This document shows, piece by piece, positions 34,859-43,801 of a stretch of 64,000 bases of DNA. Source of the DNA: Bacteroidales bacterium (GTDB lineage Bacteria > Bacteroidota > Bacteroidia > Bacteroidales > UBA3824). The notes beneath the pieces were generated by a model. It searched no databases. It worked only from the letters and a program-made list of their open reading frames with translations, and had not been told where the DNA came from. The first letter of the stretch is position 1. Each line of letters opens with the position of its first letter. The position numbers and the translations under genes were made by a program. The stretch is taken from NCBI GenBank assembly GCA_017960885.1, contig JAGCYI010000230.1, forward strand, positions 1 to 64,000. The letters run 5' to 3'.

Positions 34859-35217
34859 TATTTTTCGGAGTTGAGGTTTTTATCTTTGCTTAATAACTCT
34901 TCGATGCGCTCTGCATAGTCGAGACTTTCGTCGGGCATGAAGAGCAGGTCGGGAATACGGCGCAGCTGGTAACGCATTTTGGCTGCGAGTTCAAACCGTA
35001 TCTGCTTGAGGTTGGCGGTAATCTTAGCAAGCACCTTGGTTCTGAGGTTTTGTGGAAAAATGCTCACAAAAATACGCGCTTCGTCTAAGTCAGGCGTAAC
35101 GCGCACTTCGGTTACCGATATGATAACTCCCTGATAATCGCCTTGATGCGTAAGGAAGTAGGATGCCGCCTCTTTTTGAACTAAGCGGCTTATTTTGTTC
35201 TGTCGTGTAGCGTCCAT
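34858..35217 (-). CDS. rbfA: Ribosome-binding factor A
   Basis: RbfA is a KH-domain factor for late maturation of the 30S subunit and 16S 5' end. At 119 residues it has the usual RQNKISRLVQKEAASYF start, the VTEVRVTPDLDEARIFVSIFP core and RIPDLLFMPDESLDYAERIEELL. It opens the unit rbfA-methyltransferase-permease and has a -7 element at 35242-35249. Confidence 0.95.
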   Translation of the reverse strand: MDATRQNKISRLVQKEAASYFLTHQGDYQGVIISVTEVRVTPDLDEARIFVSIFPQNLRTKVLAKITANLKQIRFELAAKMRYQLRRIPDLLFMPDESLDYAERIEELLSKDKNLNSEK

Positions 35218-35241
35218 TGTAAAGGTTTTTTATGTACGCCG

Positions 35242-35249
35242 CAAAGATA
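35242..35249 (-). promoter_or_regulatory. -7 element for rbfA
   Basis: The minus strand reads TATCTTTG, 24 bases before the start at 35217, with TTTT at the -33 position. Confidence 0.55.
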
Positions 35250-35279
35250 TAAAAGAAACGTGATATTAAAAAACGTTAG

Positions 35280-35648
35280 TTACTTTTTGGGTTTGATAAC
35301 CTCGGCGGCAGCAAGTTTCATGCGCTCAAAGTATTCGTCGGCGGGCGATTTGCGCATGTGGTTTCTTGCTTGGATTTCCTTAATCGGGTTGTCGCTCTTG
35401 AACTTAATCTCTTGCAGACGTTTTTCTTCGGCGGCACGGGCTTCCTCGCGACGTTTTTTCTCTTCGGGGGTCATTCCCCTTTCGAGCGAGATAGAGTTTA
35501 GTGCGGTGGAAAAATCGTTGAGATTTTGTTTTTCCACAGGGCGTTTCTCTTCGGTGTCGTATTTGTTTTTCCTAAGAATGAACACCATAGCGGCAATAAA
35601 GGCGGCTATAATGATGATCATTATACATGCGAATGCTGATCCGTTCAT
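35280..35648 (-). CDS. Small single-helix membrane protein, charged tail
   Basis: A 122-residue protein with one N-terminal membrane helix (about 5-25) followed by a highly charged, helical cytosolic part with PEEKKRREEARAAEEKRLQ. It has no family I recognise. It is 8 bases downstream of the Lys/Glu-rich secreted protein gene and shares its strongly charged composition, so the two probably form one transcript. Confidence 0.55.
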   Translation of the reverse strand: MNGSAFACIMIIIIAAFIAAMVFILRKNKYDTEEKRPVEKQNLNDFSTALNSISLERGMTPEEKKRREEARAAEEKRLQEIKFKSDNPIKEIQARNHMRKSPADEYFERMKLAAAEVIKPKK

Positions 35649-35656
35649 TTTGAGTA

Positions 35657-36760
35657 TTATTTAAAAAAGTTCTTGAATAATTTGCGTTTCTTTTTGTTTT
35701 TGTATTGGTTTTTCATCTTCTTGTCGGTTTCTTTGTGGTGCTTTTTCATTTTTTTCATGGTCTTGGTGTCCTGAATCTGAATAAGTGCCTTTTTAGCCTT
35801 TTTGTAGTGCTTGGCTTCTTGGATGCGTTTTTTGCGCTGTTCTTTTTCAAGTTCGCGTTTCTCTTTGGTTTTGAGGTCGCCTCCTTGGGCTGCACGGGTG
35901 CGCAATTCTTTTTTGCGGTCTTCTTCAGCCTTTACTTTCTGGTCTTTTTTCGCCTGCTTTTCGCGCAGTTTTGCGTTTTTCTCGTGGTCGATATGGCCGT
36001 CGCCGGAACTTTTCTTGAACTCTTTTGTAGCCTTCTTGATTTTTTTCTGCTTTTCTTTCTCTTCGGGCGAAAGGTCTTTCTTCTTTTTCTTCGCCTCTTT
36101 GGCTACCTCTTTCGCTTCTTTCTTTTCGGCTTTTTTATCAAATTCTTCTGGTTCGGCGGGTTTTACAACGGGTTGTTTCTTTGGAGCGTTATCATCCTCA
36201 AATTCAAGACTTTCGCCCTCGTTTACAAACTCTTCTTCGGTGCGGTAATCTGAATCAAGCTCTTTTACCTCGTCTTCCTCGTCTTCAACTATGCCTTTTT
36301 TCGCTTTCTTTTTCTCCTCCTTGGCTTTGGCTTTTGCGGCTTTCTTGTCTTCTTTGCTAAGTTTGCCTTCTTCAGCCTCTTCGGCTTCTTGCTTTTTCAA
36401 GGCTTTCTTCTCTTTTTTAGAGAGTTTCTCTTCGCCTTCTTCTTCGTCGGTATCTGCCTTCATGGCTTCCTTGGTGGCTTTTTTCTCAGCTTTTTCGGCG
36501 GCTTTCTTCTCTTTTTTTACCTTTTTCTTTTCCATCTTCGCCTTTTTCTTTTTGTATTTTTTGCTGAGGCGTTTTTTCTTCTTGTTGGATAGACCTTTTT
36601 CCATAAGGAAGCCATCCTGAGAGTACTGACTACCACTTGGCGCAACTTCCATGGAGGGGTTGAACTTGCCAAAGTCAGGTCCTTGAGCCTCTGCCACAGT
36701 AAGCGACGAAATGAGTATTATTAGCGATAAAAATATAGTTTTTATGTATGATGTCTTCAT
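35657..36760 (-). CDS. Secreted Lys/Glu-rich low-complexity protein
   Basis: A 367-residue protein with a signal peptide (about 1-26, ending AEAQ). From residue 58 on it is almost entirely Lys, Glu, Ala and Asp, in runs such as KKAAEKAEKKATKEAMK, and predicted as one long charged helix or disordered chain. Acidic stretches (DEEEGEEKLSKKEKKA, VEDEEDEVKELDSDY) interrupt the basic ones. Such composition in an exported protein is odd. There is no lipobox or T9SS signal. Its promoter overlaps that of the divergent gene at 36811. Confidence 0.65.
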   Translation of the reverse strand: MKTSYIKTIFLSLIILISSLTVAEAQGPDFGKFNPSMEVAPSGSQYSQDGFLMEKGLSNKKKKRLSKKYKKKKAKMEKKKVKKEKKAAEKAEKKATKEAMKADTDEEEGEEKLSKKEKKALKKQEAEEAEEGKLSKEDKKAAKAKAKEEKKKAKKGIVEDEEDEVKELDSDYRTEEEFVNEGESLEFEDDNAPKKQPVVKPAEPEEFDKKAEKKEAKEVAKEAKKKKKDLSPEEKEKQKKIKKATKEFKKSSGDGHIDHEKNAKLREKQAKKDQKVKAEEDRKKELRTRAAQGGDLKTKEKRELEKEQRKKRIQEAKHYKKAKKALIQIQDTKTMKKMKKHHKETDKKMKNQYKNKKKRKLFKNFFK

Positions 36761-36775
36761 CTGAAATTAATTTAA

Positions 36776-36794
36776 TAATTTTGCAGCAAAATTA
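36776..36794. promoter_or_regulatory. Palindrome formed by two overlapping opposed -7 elements
   Basis: The sequence TAATTTTGCAGCAAAATTA is palindromic except for its centre. Its left half is a perfect -7 element on the + strand (TAATTTTG, 36776-36783) for the gene at 36811. Its right half is the same element on the - strand (36787-36794) for the gene starting at 36760. Each predicted transcript start would fall in or next to the other promoter. Confidence 0.62.
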
Positions 36795-36810
36795 CAATAA
36801 ATAAAACGCT

Positions 36811-37257
36811 GTGAAAGCTAAATTGTTATACATAGTCTTATTTTTTGGTTTAATGTTCTCAGGCTGTGGACATTCCGAAGAACCTATACCAGATGTCAGG
36901 GTCGATTTTTATATCTATTTGAGTCAGGCTCAGTTCGCTTCGTTGCAGAATCCGGGCGGATGGTGCTATGTAACAGGTGGTTATAATGGTATTTTTGTCT
37001 ATAATTTCGACTGTACCACTTATTATGCCTATGATCGAGCCTGTCCAGTTTCTAGTAAGCATACTGCATTGATTTACAATGAACAAACACACTGCCTTTA
37101 TCATACCGACACCGATAAAAATTGCGATTCGCAATACAGTGTGCTCTTGCAGGGTGCTGTGCAGAGCGGCAGTTCTAAATATCCCCTTAAACGCTACTAT
37201 GTGAGAAAAGACGGCGAAAAACTGCATATCGTTAACGAAAGTTATTATTTAGACTAA
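36811..37257 (+). CDS. Lipoprotein resembling a degenerate Rieske domain
   Basis: A 148-residue lipoprotein with lipobox FSGC (Cys19). The mature part reads like the Rieske-type ferredoxin fold of small Bacteroidetes lipoproteins: GGWCYVTGGYNGIFVY, then AYDRACP, then SQYSVLLQGAVQSG and YPLKRYYVRKDGEKLHI. The usual cluster ligands (Cys-x-His and Cys-x2-His) are not in place, so an iron-sulphur centre is unlikely. It is followed after 6 bases by an rRNA methyltransferase gene and shares its promoter region with the divergent Lys-rich protein. Confidence 0.6.
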   Translation: MKAKLLYIVLFFGLMFSGCGHSEEPIPDVRVDFYIYLSQAQFASLQNPGGWCYVTGGYNGIFVYNFDCTTYYAYDRACPVSSKHTALIYNEQTHCLYHTDTDKNCDSQYSVLLQGAVQSGSSKYPLKRYYVRKDGEKLHIVNESYYLD

Positions 37258-37263
37258 AATATA

Positions 37264-38418
37264 ATGGAACTATTTAATATTACCGCAACTACATTTTTCG
37301 GACTGGAAAATGTGCTCAAAGACGAACTTGAAGCCCTTGGCGCTAAGGATATTTCGGTGCTCAACCGTGCCGTGATGTTCCGTGGCGACACTACGCTGCT
37401 ATATAAGTGCAACCTCTGGCTCAGAACGGCGCTCAAAGTGCTTGTGCCTATTGCCAAGTTTAACGCCAACGACGAACGCGCCCTCTATAATCAGATTTAC
37501 AAGATAGATTGGGAAAAATATTTTTCTGTAAATCAGACTTTTGCCATCGACCCTGTGACCAGCGGAACGGTGTTTACCCACAGCAAATATGCCTCGCTGA
37601 AGATGAAGGACGCTATCTGCGACTTTTTTCGCGACCGCCGTGGCAAACGTCCCGATGTGGACACCGAATATCCCGACATCAGGTTCAACCTCCATATCTA
37701 CAACAGCGAATGTATCGTATCGCTCGACAGCACCGGCGTGCCTATGAGCCGACGTGGATACAAGGCTCGTCAGACCTTCGCCCCGCTCAACGAGGTGATG
37801 GCTGCCGGAATTTTAAAAATAGCAGGTTGGGACGGGCAGCAGACTCTTCTCGACCCTATGTGCGGTTCGGGAACGTTCCCGATTGAGGCCTGTCTGATGG
37901 CTCGCAACATTGCTCCGGGCACTTTCCGCAATTTCGCTTTTGAAAAATGGAACAATTACGACCACGAGATTTGGTCGGCTCTGAAAAAGGAGGCTAAGAA
38001 CGCCGTAAAGCGTGATGCCAACACCCGAATCATTGGTTACGACAACGACCCGGCTGCTCTTGATGCCGCCTCACGCAATGCCGACAAGGCTGGTGTGGAA
38101 GATTTTATCGACTTTGACCGTATGGATTTCTTCAAAAACGAAGAACCTTTCCGCAATATATTTGTGATTATGAATCCTCCCTACGGCGAGCGTCTGGAAG
38201 ATGCCGCCGAGATGACAGAGTTTTACAAGAATATCGGCAACCGCCTGAAAGCTTCCTACACCGACAGCAAGGTATGGGTGCTGAGCGGGAACCTCGGCGC
38301 ACTGAAAAACCTCGGACTTCATCCTTCGCGTAAGGTGAAACTCTATAACGGTGCTATTGAGTGCAAGTTAGAGTGCTTTGAACTTTACAGCGGAAGCCGT
38401 AAGCGTCCACAAAACTAA
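37264..38418 (+). CDS. THUMP-domain 23S rRNA guanine-N2 methyltransferase, RlmL-like
   Basis: A 384-residue class I SAM-dependent RNA methyltransferase. The N-terminal ferredoxin-like/THUMP region (about 1-160) is followed by the UPF0020 catalytic domain with GYKARQTFAPLNEVMAAGIL, the SAM loop LLDPMCGSGTFPIEA, GYDNDPAALDAA and the catalytic NPPYGERL. It matches the N-terminal half of E. coli RlmL (m2G2445); the RlmK half is not fused. It ends overlapping by 4 bases the end of dxr on the other strand. Confidence 0.92.
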   Translation: MELFNITATTFFGLENVLKDELEALGAKDISVLNRAVMFRGDTTLLYKCNLWLRTALKVLVPIAKFNANDERALYNQIYKIDWEKYFSVNQTFAIDPVTSGTVFTHSKYASLKMKDAICDFFRDRRGKRPDVDTEYPDIRFNLHIYNSECIVSLDSTGVPMSRRGYKARQTFAPLNEVMAAGILKIAGWDGQQTLLDPMCGSGTFPIEACLMARNIAPGTFRNFAFEKWNNYDHEIWSALKKEAKNAVKRDANTRIIGYDNDPAALDAASRNADKAGVEDFIDFDRMDFFKNEEPFRNIFVIMNPPYGERLEDAAEMTEFYKNIGNRLKASYTDSKVWVLSGNLGALKNLGLHPSRKVKLYNGAIECKLECFELYSGSRKRPQN

Positions 38419-39563
38419 GCTGTCTCCTCTGCTATTCTTACCGCCTCGGCGTGTGTGGCAATAATGTCGTCGAGAGTGGGGTCGGAGATGAACGGCGTTT
38501 TCTGCATAGTGGTTTCAATGAGGTCCGACATCTCTAAGAATCCAATCTTGTCTTGAAGGAAACGCTTAACAGCCACCTCGTTGGCGGCGTTCATGGCGCA
38601 AGCTAAGTTGCCTCCTTGTTTGGCGGCGTGAATTGCGAGCGCAAGGTTTCTGAATACGTTGAGGTCGGGTTTCTCGAATGTCAGGCTTTTGAGCAGAAAG
38701 AAATCCACACGTGGGAATGTGCTTTGAAGCCTTTCGGGATAGCCAATGGCAAACTGGATGGGCAAACGCATGTCGGGCACTCCGAGCTGGAATTTTACCG
38801 AGCCGTCAACAAACTGCACGCCCGAGTGAACTATGCTCTGCGGATGAACAAGCACTTCTATCTTGTCGACAGGCACGTTGAAAAGGTGCATTGCCTCAAT
38901 GGTTTCCAATCCTTTGTTCATAAGCGATGCCGAGTCGATGGTAACTTTTGCGCCCATGTTCCAATTGGGGTGCTTAAGCGCCTGCTCTTTTTTCACTTTG
39001 GCAAGAAACTCGTGGTTTTTGCCACGGAATGGTCCGCCCGATGCTGTGAGGAGAATTTTTTCCACCTCGTTGTCGCCTTCGCCCACAAGTGACTGAAAGA
39101 TAGCAGAATGCTCGCTGTCGACGGGTAGGATAGGCACGTGGTTTTCCAATGCCTCGCGGATAACGATGCATCCTGCCGCCACGAGGGTCTCCTTGTTGGC
39201 AAGCGCGATGGGCTTTTTATGACGTATGGCGTTGACCGTGGGGATGAGTCCCGAATAGCCAACCATTGCAGCCACCACCATGTCAACGGTGTCGAACTCC
39301 ACAACGTCGGAAATCGACTTGCTGCCGGTGAACACCTTTACTGGATAGTCCTTGAGTGCGTCTTTTGTAGATTGATACAATGATTCGTTGGCAATAACTA
39401 CGGCGTTTGGCTGAAATTTGATAGCCTGCTGAACTAATAGTTCCCAATTAGAACCAGCTGTAAGTATCTCTACCTCAAATTTGTCGGGATTGCGTTCTAT
39501 AACATCGAGGGTCTGCGTGCCAATGCTGCCCGTAGAACCCAAAATTGCTATTCTTCGTTTCAT
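38415..39563 (-). CDS. dxr: 1-deoxy-D-xylulose-5-phosphate reductoisomerase
   Basis: Dxr converts DXP to methylerythritol phosphate with NADPH, the committed step of the non-mevalonate pathway and target of fosmidomycin. The NADPH loop GSTGSIGTQTLDV is at 8-20, and LPVDSEHSAIFQ, TASGGPF, HPNWNMGAKVTIDSA and AMNAANEVAV are present. The 382-residue length is normal. Its start overlaps the M23 peptidase stop by 4 bases. A site-2 protease gene (rseP), the usual Bacteroidetes neighbour downstream, is replaced here by the convergent methyltransferase. Confidence 0.97.
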   Translation of the reverse strand: MKRRIAILGSTGSIGTQTLDVIERNPDKFEVEILTAGSNWELLVQQAIKFQPNAVVIANESLYQSTKDALKDYPVKVFTGSKSISDVVEFDTVDMVVAAMVGYSGLIPTVNAIRHKKPIALANKETLVAAGCIVIREALENHVPILPVDSEHSAIFQSLVGEGDNEVEKILLTASGGPFRGKNHEFLAKVKKEQALKHPNWNMGAKVTIDSASLMNKGLETIEAMHLFNVPVDKIEVLVHPQSIVHSGVQFVDGSVKFQLGVPDMRLPIQFAIGYPERLQSTFPRVDFFLLKSLTFEKPDLNVFRNLALAIHAAKQGGNLACAMNAANEVAVKRFLQDKIGFLEMSDLIETTMQKTPFISDPTLDDIIATHAEAVRIAEETA

Positions 39564-40411
39564 TGCGGGAAAATTAAATAGTCCTCAGGATTAACGGGAA
39601 CACCGTCGTGCCAAATTTCAAAGTGGAGGTGGGTACCAGAGGTGAACTCGCCAGAGTTGCCGATAATAGCAATCGGATCGCCAGCCTGAACCTTGTCGCC
39701 AGCATTTTTCAACAGTACCGAGTTGTGTTTGTATACCGAAATGAGGTTGTCGTCGTGCTGAATTTGAATTGTATTGCCTGTTTCAATAGTCCAAGTGGCA
39801 AGAATCACTGTGCCGGAGAGTGTTGCGAGTATGGGCTCGTCTTCTTTGGCGGCGATGTCGATGCCCCAGTGCTTAATTTCCGGGTTGAATTTCGATGTGA
39901 GAGTGCCATGGACTGGCATAAAGAAATTGCGTCGTTTGTATTTTTCTTTTCCCGAAGAGTTGATGAGTGCGAGGGTCTGCTGAGTTTCTTCTTCGATGAG
40001 AATGCGCACAATGCTGTCGTGTTTCGATTTTGTGAAGTCGGCATGCTGACGCTCAATGGTTGTGGTGTCTTCCTTCTCGTCGTATTCTTCGAAACTGCGA
40101 CCGTTCATTATGTTTCTAATCTTGGAGAAATACTCCTGACGTTGCAGTAGCACAGTGCTAATGCTGTCCATGCGCTTGGCGTTGGTAGTGAGCGCCCATT
40201 TCATGTCCTCGTCGTCTTGCTTGGGTAGAAACGAGTTGAGCGGTGTGTAGATAAATAGTATCGCTGTAAGCAGCGCTATAACGATTATCAATGCACCTGC
40301 GTATGCCACCATGTTGAGCATGTTTACTCTAAACGATGTGGTTTCGTGCAAGGTGGTTTCGTTGTAAAGAATTATCTTGTAACTGTCCCGTTGTTTTTTT
40401 TCTTTTGCCAT
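39560..40411 (-). CDS. M23-family (LytM) peptidase, membrane-anchored
   Basis: A 283-residue protein with one membrane helix (about 32-53), a periplasmic helical linker and a C-terminal M23 domain from about 165. The zinc site is complete: HWGIDIA gives the first His and Asp, and THLHFEIWHDG supplies HxH. It probably cuts peptidoglycan cross-bridges or activates amidases. The final VNPEDYLIFPQ is a conserved ending of Bacteroidetes M23 proteins. It is the first gene of a pair with dxr. Confidence 0.92.
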   Translation of the reverse strand: MAKEKKQRDSYKIILYNETTLHETTSFRVNMLNMVAYAGALIIVIALLTAILFIYTPLNSFLPKQDDEDMKWALTTNAKRMDSISTVLLQRQEYFSKIRNIMNGRSFEEYDEKEDTTTIERQHADFTKSKHDSIVRILIEEETQQTLALINSSGKEKYKRRNFFMPVHGTLTSKFNPEIKHWGIDIAAKEDEPILATLSGTVILATWTIETGNTIQIQHDDNLISVYKHNSVLLKNAGDKVQAGDPIAIIGNSGEFTSGTHLHFEIWHDGVPVNPEDYLIFPQ

Positions 40412-40433
40412 TTTTGTCCTTGTATTTGTTCGG

Positions 40434-40441
40434 CAAAGATA
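40434..40441 (-). promoter_or_regulatory. -7 element for the M23 peptidase/dxr pair
   Basis: The minus strand reads TATCTTTG, 22 bases before the ATG at 40411. An ATTG lies about 20 bases upstream as a weak -33. Confidence 0.55.
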
Positions 40442-40490
40442 GTTAAAAAATTACTAATCGACAATATAAAAAATGCTAAATCAGTTTTCG

Positions 40491-41618
40491 CTATTTAACC
40501 TCTTCGTTTAAATAATTGTTGTAACTTGTTGCTATGCCGTCGTTTAATTCAATGCTGTATTTCCAGCCGAGTTTTTCAAGTTTGGATACGTCAAGTAGTT
40601 TCTGAGGAGTTCCGTTGGGTTTGTCGGCGTTCCAAACAACTTTTCCTGTGAATCCCACAGTTTTTTGAACCATAGATGCAAGTTCGGAAATGGTGAGGTC
40701 TTTGCCCGTGCCTATATTAATATGTGTGTTGCGCACTTCGGTTTTGGTGTATGGAACACTGAAGTCTTTGATATTGAACTGTTTGCTAAGAATATCGCTG
40801 AAGTCAACGTTTTCCATAAGGAACACGCACGCTTCGCCGAGGTCTTGCGAGTGGAGGAACTCTCTGCGTGGCGATCCGTCGCCCCAAAGTTCTACTGTTG
40901 CGTTGCTGCCAGTGCCAGATATGCCGTACTTTTTGATTATTTCCAACTGCTGGGGTAGGGGGGATGATCCGCTTACGCCTTCTATCGGACGACGGTCGAG
41001 GTCGCGTTTTACTGCTTCCATGTCGTTGTTTTCTAAGCATTTGGCAAGGTGAAACTTGCGAATCATGGCTGGCAATACGTGCGACGTTTCAAGATTGTAG
41101 TTGTCGTTGGGTCCGTAAAGGTTTGTGGGCATTACGGAGATGAAGTTGGTGCCGTATTGCAGGTTGTAGCTTTCGCAGAGCTTTATGCCGGCTATCTTGC
41201 TTAGTGCGTATGGCTCGTTGGTGTATTCGAGTTCGGATGTGAGCAAAACATCTTCGGTCATAGGCTGCGGAGGATTTTTTGGGTAGATGCAGCTTGAGCC
41301 GAGGAAGAGCAGTTTTTTAGCTCCGTATTTGTATGCCGAATTGATGATGTTGGTCTCTATCATAAGGTTCTGATAGATAAAGTCGGCGCGGTAGGTGAGG
41401 TTTGCGATGATGCCACCCACGTGAGCGGCAGACTGGAACACATATTCGGGACGCTCTTTTTCAAAAAACGCCTCAACAGTCTTGGTATCAATTAAATCGT
41501 ATTGAGCGTGAGGAGTAAAAACGAGATTGTTGTAACCACGTTTGCGCAATGCGGCGGTAATGGCGCTACCCACAAGTCCGCGGTTGCCTGCTACATATAT
41601 TTTGCTATCTTTATTCAT
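40491..41618 (-). CDS. fcl: GDP-L-fucose synthase
   Basis: Fcl (WcaG) epimerises and reduces GDP-4-keto-6-deoxymannose to GDP-L-fucose with NADPH. The 375-residue protein has the nucleotide loop AGNRGLVGSAI, the FLGSSCIYP segment with catalytic Ser, and the YALSKIAG Tyr-Lys pair. It is about 50 residues longer than the E. coli enzyme because of an insertion around 205-250, as in other Bacteroidetes. It follows gmd by 14 bases, the enzyme that supplies its substrate. Confidence 0.96.
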   Translation of the reverse strand: MNKDSKIYVAGNRGLVGSAITAALRKRGYNNLVFTPHAQYDLIDTKTVEAFFEKERPEYVFQSAAHVGGIIANLTYRADFIYQNLMIETNIINSAYKYGAKKLLFLGSSCIYPKNPPQPMTEDVLLTSELEYTNEPYALSKIAGIKLCESYNLQYGTNFISVMPTNLYGPNDNYNLETSHVLPAMIRKFHLAKCLENNDMEAVKRDLDRRPIEGVSGSSPLPQQLEIIKKYGISGTGSNATVELWGDGSPRREFLHSQDLGEACVFLMENVDFSDILSKQFNIKDFSVPYTKTEVRNTHINIGTGKDLTISELASMVQKTVGFTGKVVWNADKPNGTPQKLLDVSKLEKLGWKYSIELNDGIATSYNNYLNEEVK

Positions 41619-41632
41619 TGATATTCAGTTGT

Positions 41633-42766
41633 TTATTCAAAGTAATTTAAAGTTTTGAAACCGCCTTCGTGCAGATAACGGTCTTTCTTCATAAGTTTAA
41701 GGTCGGAGTTTACCATTTCGGCGCAGAGTTTCTGCAGGTCGTATTCGGGCTGCCAGCCAAGTTCGGTGCGTGCTTTGGTGCTGTCGCCTATCAGCAAATC
41801 CACCTCTGTGGGACGGAAATAACGAGGATCTACCCTTACTACCACATCGCCAAGGTGCACATGCTGTTTTATGTCGCGGTATTTCGGGTCGTCGCTGATA
41901 GAGTCCACAACGCCTATTTCGTCAACGCCCACACCTTTAAATATTATATTAACTCCAGTTTCGGCAAAAGCCATCCGCACAAATTCGCGCACTTCGGTGG
42001 TAACGCCCGTGGCGATAACAAAATCGTCGGGTTTTGTGTGCTGGAGGATCATCCACATAGCCTTAACGTAATCTTTTGCGTGACCCCAGTCGCGTTTTGA
42101 ACTCATGTTGCCGAGATACAGCTCTTTTTGCATGCCGAGGGCAATTCGGGCAACGGCGCGGGTAATTTTTCGGGTTACGAATGTTTCGCCGCGTATGGGA
42201 GACTCGTGGTTAAAGAGTATTCCGTTTGAAGCGAAAATGTTGTAAGCCTCGCGGTAGTTTACCATTATCCAATAAGCATAAAGTTTTGCCACAGCGTATG
42301 GCGAGCGGGGATAAAAAGGAGTCTTTTCGTTTTGGGGAACGGTTTGCACTTTGCCAAAAAGCTCGGATGTGGAGGCTTGGTAAATGCGTGTGTGGTTTTC
42401 CATTCCGAGTATGCGAATGGCTTCCAACAGTCGCAGAGTGCCTATTCCATCCGCATTGGCTGTGTATTCCGGGGTGTCGAAACTTACAGCCACGTGGCTC
42501 ATGGCGGCAAGGTTGTATATCTCGTCGGGTTGAACCTCTTGAACTATGCGTATCAGGTTGGTGCTGTCGGTGAGGTCGCCGTAGTGAAGCTTAAACATGC
42601 GGTTCTCCTCGTGGGGGTCTTGATAGAGGTGGTCGATACGCTCGGTGTTGAAAAGCGAACTGCGCCTCTTAACGCCGTGTACCATATATCCTTTTTTGAG
42701 CAGGAACTCGGCCAAATATGCACCGTCTTGTCCTGTGATGCCTGTTATTAATGCGGTTTTTTTCAT
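41633..42766 (-). CDS. gmd: GDP-mannose 4,6-dehydratase
   Basis: Gmd converts GDP-mannose to GDP-4-keto-6-deoxymannose, the first step to GDP-fucose. I start at the ATG at 42766 (377 residues), which gives the standard [23 protein letters not shown]; the longer frame to 42814 begins upstream of the -7 element at 42794-42801. The [21 protein letters not shown] block, [12 protein letters not shown] and [15 protein letters not shown] are all intact. Together with fcl it gives a complete GDP-fucose branch, used for surface glycans in this phylum. Confidence 0.97.
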   Translation of the reverse strand: MKKTALITGITGQDGAYLAEFLLKKGYMVHGVKRRSSLFNTERIDHLYQDPHEENRMFKLHYGDLTDSTNLIRIVQEVQPDEIYNLAAMSHVAVSFDTPEYTANADGIGTLRLLEAIRILGMENHTRIYQASTSELFGKVQTVPQNEKTPFYPRSPYAVAKLYAYWIMVNYREAYNIFASNGILFNHESPIRGETFVTRKITRAVARIALGMQKELYLGNMSSKRDWGHAKDYVKAMWMILQHTKPDDFVIATGVTTEVREFVRMAFAETGVNIIFKGVGVDEIGVVDSISDDPKYRDIKQHVHLGDVVVRVDPRYFRPTEVDLLIGDSTKARTELGWQPEYDLQKLCAEMVNSDLKLMKKDRYLHEGGFKTLNYFE

Positions 42767-42793
42767 AGTTTCAAAAAAAAAATAATTTTGTTG

Positions 42794-42801
42794 CAAATTT
42801 A
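42794..42801 (-). promoter_or_regulatory. -7 element for gmd-fcl
   Basis: The minus strand reads TAAATTTG, 28 bases before the gmd start at 42766. It is divergent from the ftsX promoter 37 bases away. Confidence 0.55.
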
Positions 42802-42837
42802 TACAAATAAACAATTCGTAAAAACAAATAGAGTGCT

Positions 42838-42845
42838 TATATTTG
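42838..42845 (+). promoter_or_regulatory. -7 element for ftsX
   Basis: TATATTTG matches TAnnTTTG, with TTCG in the -33 position (42815-42818). It lies downstream of an in-frame codon at 42788, so the real ftsX start must be the ATG at 42899. Confidence 0.6.
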
Positions 42846-42898
42846 CAACAAAAAGGAAAAGCAAATCTACGTCAAGAAAAAGTACAAGAAAAACAACA

Positions 42899-43789
42899 AT
42901 GGAACAAACAGAAACCATGCGCCCAACGGCGAGCAAATTCTACCGGCGCAAATTATTGATGTCCACATTCTCCACCACGCTATGTATAGCGTTGGTGCTC
43001 TATATGTCGGGACTGTTTTTTATGTTAATTTTTAACACACAGCATATCAGTGATATGTTTCGCAGCAACATTAAACTTACAATCACACTCAACGACAACA
43101 GCAGCCTTGCCTCTATCGAGATGTTTCGCAAGCAGCTGTCGACATATCCGTTTGTGCGCGAGAGCAAGTTTATTTCAAAGGATGTGGCTGCCGACGAACT
43201 CAAAGAAGAGCTCGGCGAGGACTTTGTGGCTATACTCGACGGCAATAATCCGTTGATGTCGCGTATCGAGGTGAAACTCAACAGCGAGTACGCCACCCTC
43301 GACAGCATCAAGTCGCTATCGCGCCAGCTGAAAACCAACAAGGTGGTAGACGAGGTGAATTTTCCGCACAACGTATGGCGCAATTCTACTTCGGTGCTAA
43401 ACAAGGTTTCCACTATTGTGTTTACTCTGAGCCTGGTGCTGCTGGTTATCACCATCATATTTATTAGCAATACGGTAAGGTTGCAGATGTCGGGCAACAG
43501 GTTTGATATCCGCACTGCAAAACTTATTGGCGCATCTACTTGGACAATTACAAAGCCTTATTTAAAACGTGCGCTTATTCAGTCGGTGGTGGCAATCGTG
43601 CTATCTACCGTGGGTCTTACCCTTACAGTTAAATTTATCGAGAAGATTGTAGACGGCGTTGTAACTATCACTGCGTTTCCTACCACTCTTTTGGTAATGG
43701 CTTTGGCTGGTTTCGCTATCAGCTTGGTTACCACTTGGTATTATTCGCGCAAGTATATGCTCGCCGACGAGGACGAACTTTATTATTAA
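42899..43789 (+). CDS. ftsX: Cell division protein FtsX
   Basis: FtsX is the membrane partner of the ATPase FtsE and relays its state to peptidoglycan hydrolases at the septum. The 296-residue protein has one N-terminal helix (about 27-47), a periplasmic domain and three helices (about 180-200, 230-255 and 265-285). The FISKDVAADELKEELGEDFVAIL segment is characteristic. ATG 42899 is chosen because the promoter is at 42838-42845. The usual followers DUF3098 and uppP are elsewhere in the window; fabG follows here. Confidence 0.93.
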   Translation: MEQTETMRPTASKFYRRKLLMSTFSTTLCIALVLYMSGLFFMLIFNTQHISDMFRSNIKLTITLNDNSSLASIEMFRKQLSTYPFVRESKFISKDVAADELKEELGEDFVAILDGNNPLMSRIEVKLNSEYATLDSIKSLSRQLKTNKVVDEVNFPHNVWRNSTSVLNKVSTIVFTLSLVLLVITIIFISNTVRLQMSGNRFDIRTAKLIGASTWTITKPYLKRALIQSVVAIVLSTVGLTLTVKFIEKIVDGVVTITAFPTTLLVMALAGFAISLVTTWYYSRKYMLADEDELYY

Positions 43790-43801
43790 CATCATAACAA
43801 T

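Noticed and set aside
35705..36253. Long Phe/Leu-rich ORFs opposite the Lys/Glu-rich gene
   Set aside because: They are antisense translations of AAG/GAA-rich codons and have no start or promoter of their own.
42788..42898. N-terminal extension of ftsX
   Set aside because: The -7 element at 42838-42845 lies inside it, so it should not be transcribed; the basic extension is not seen in FtsX.
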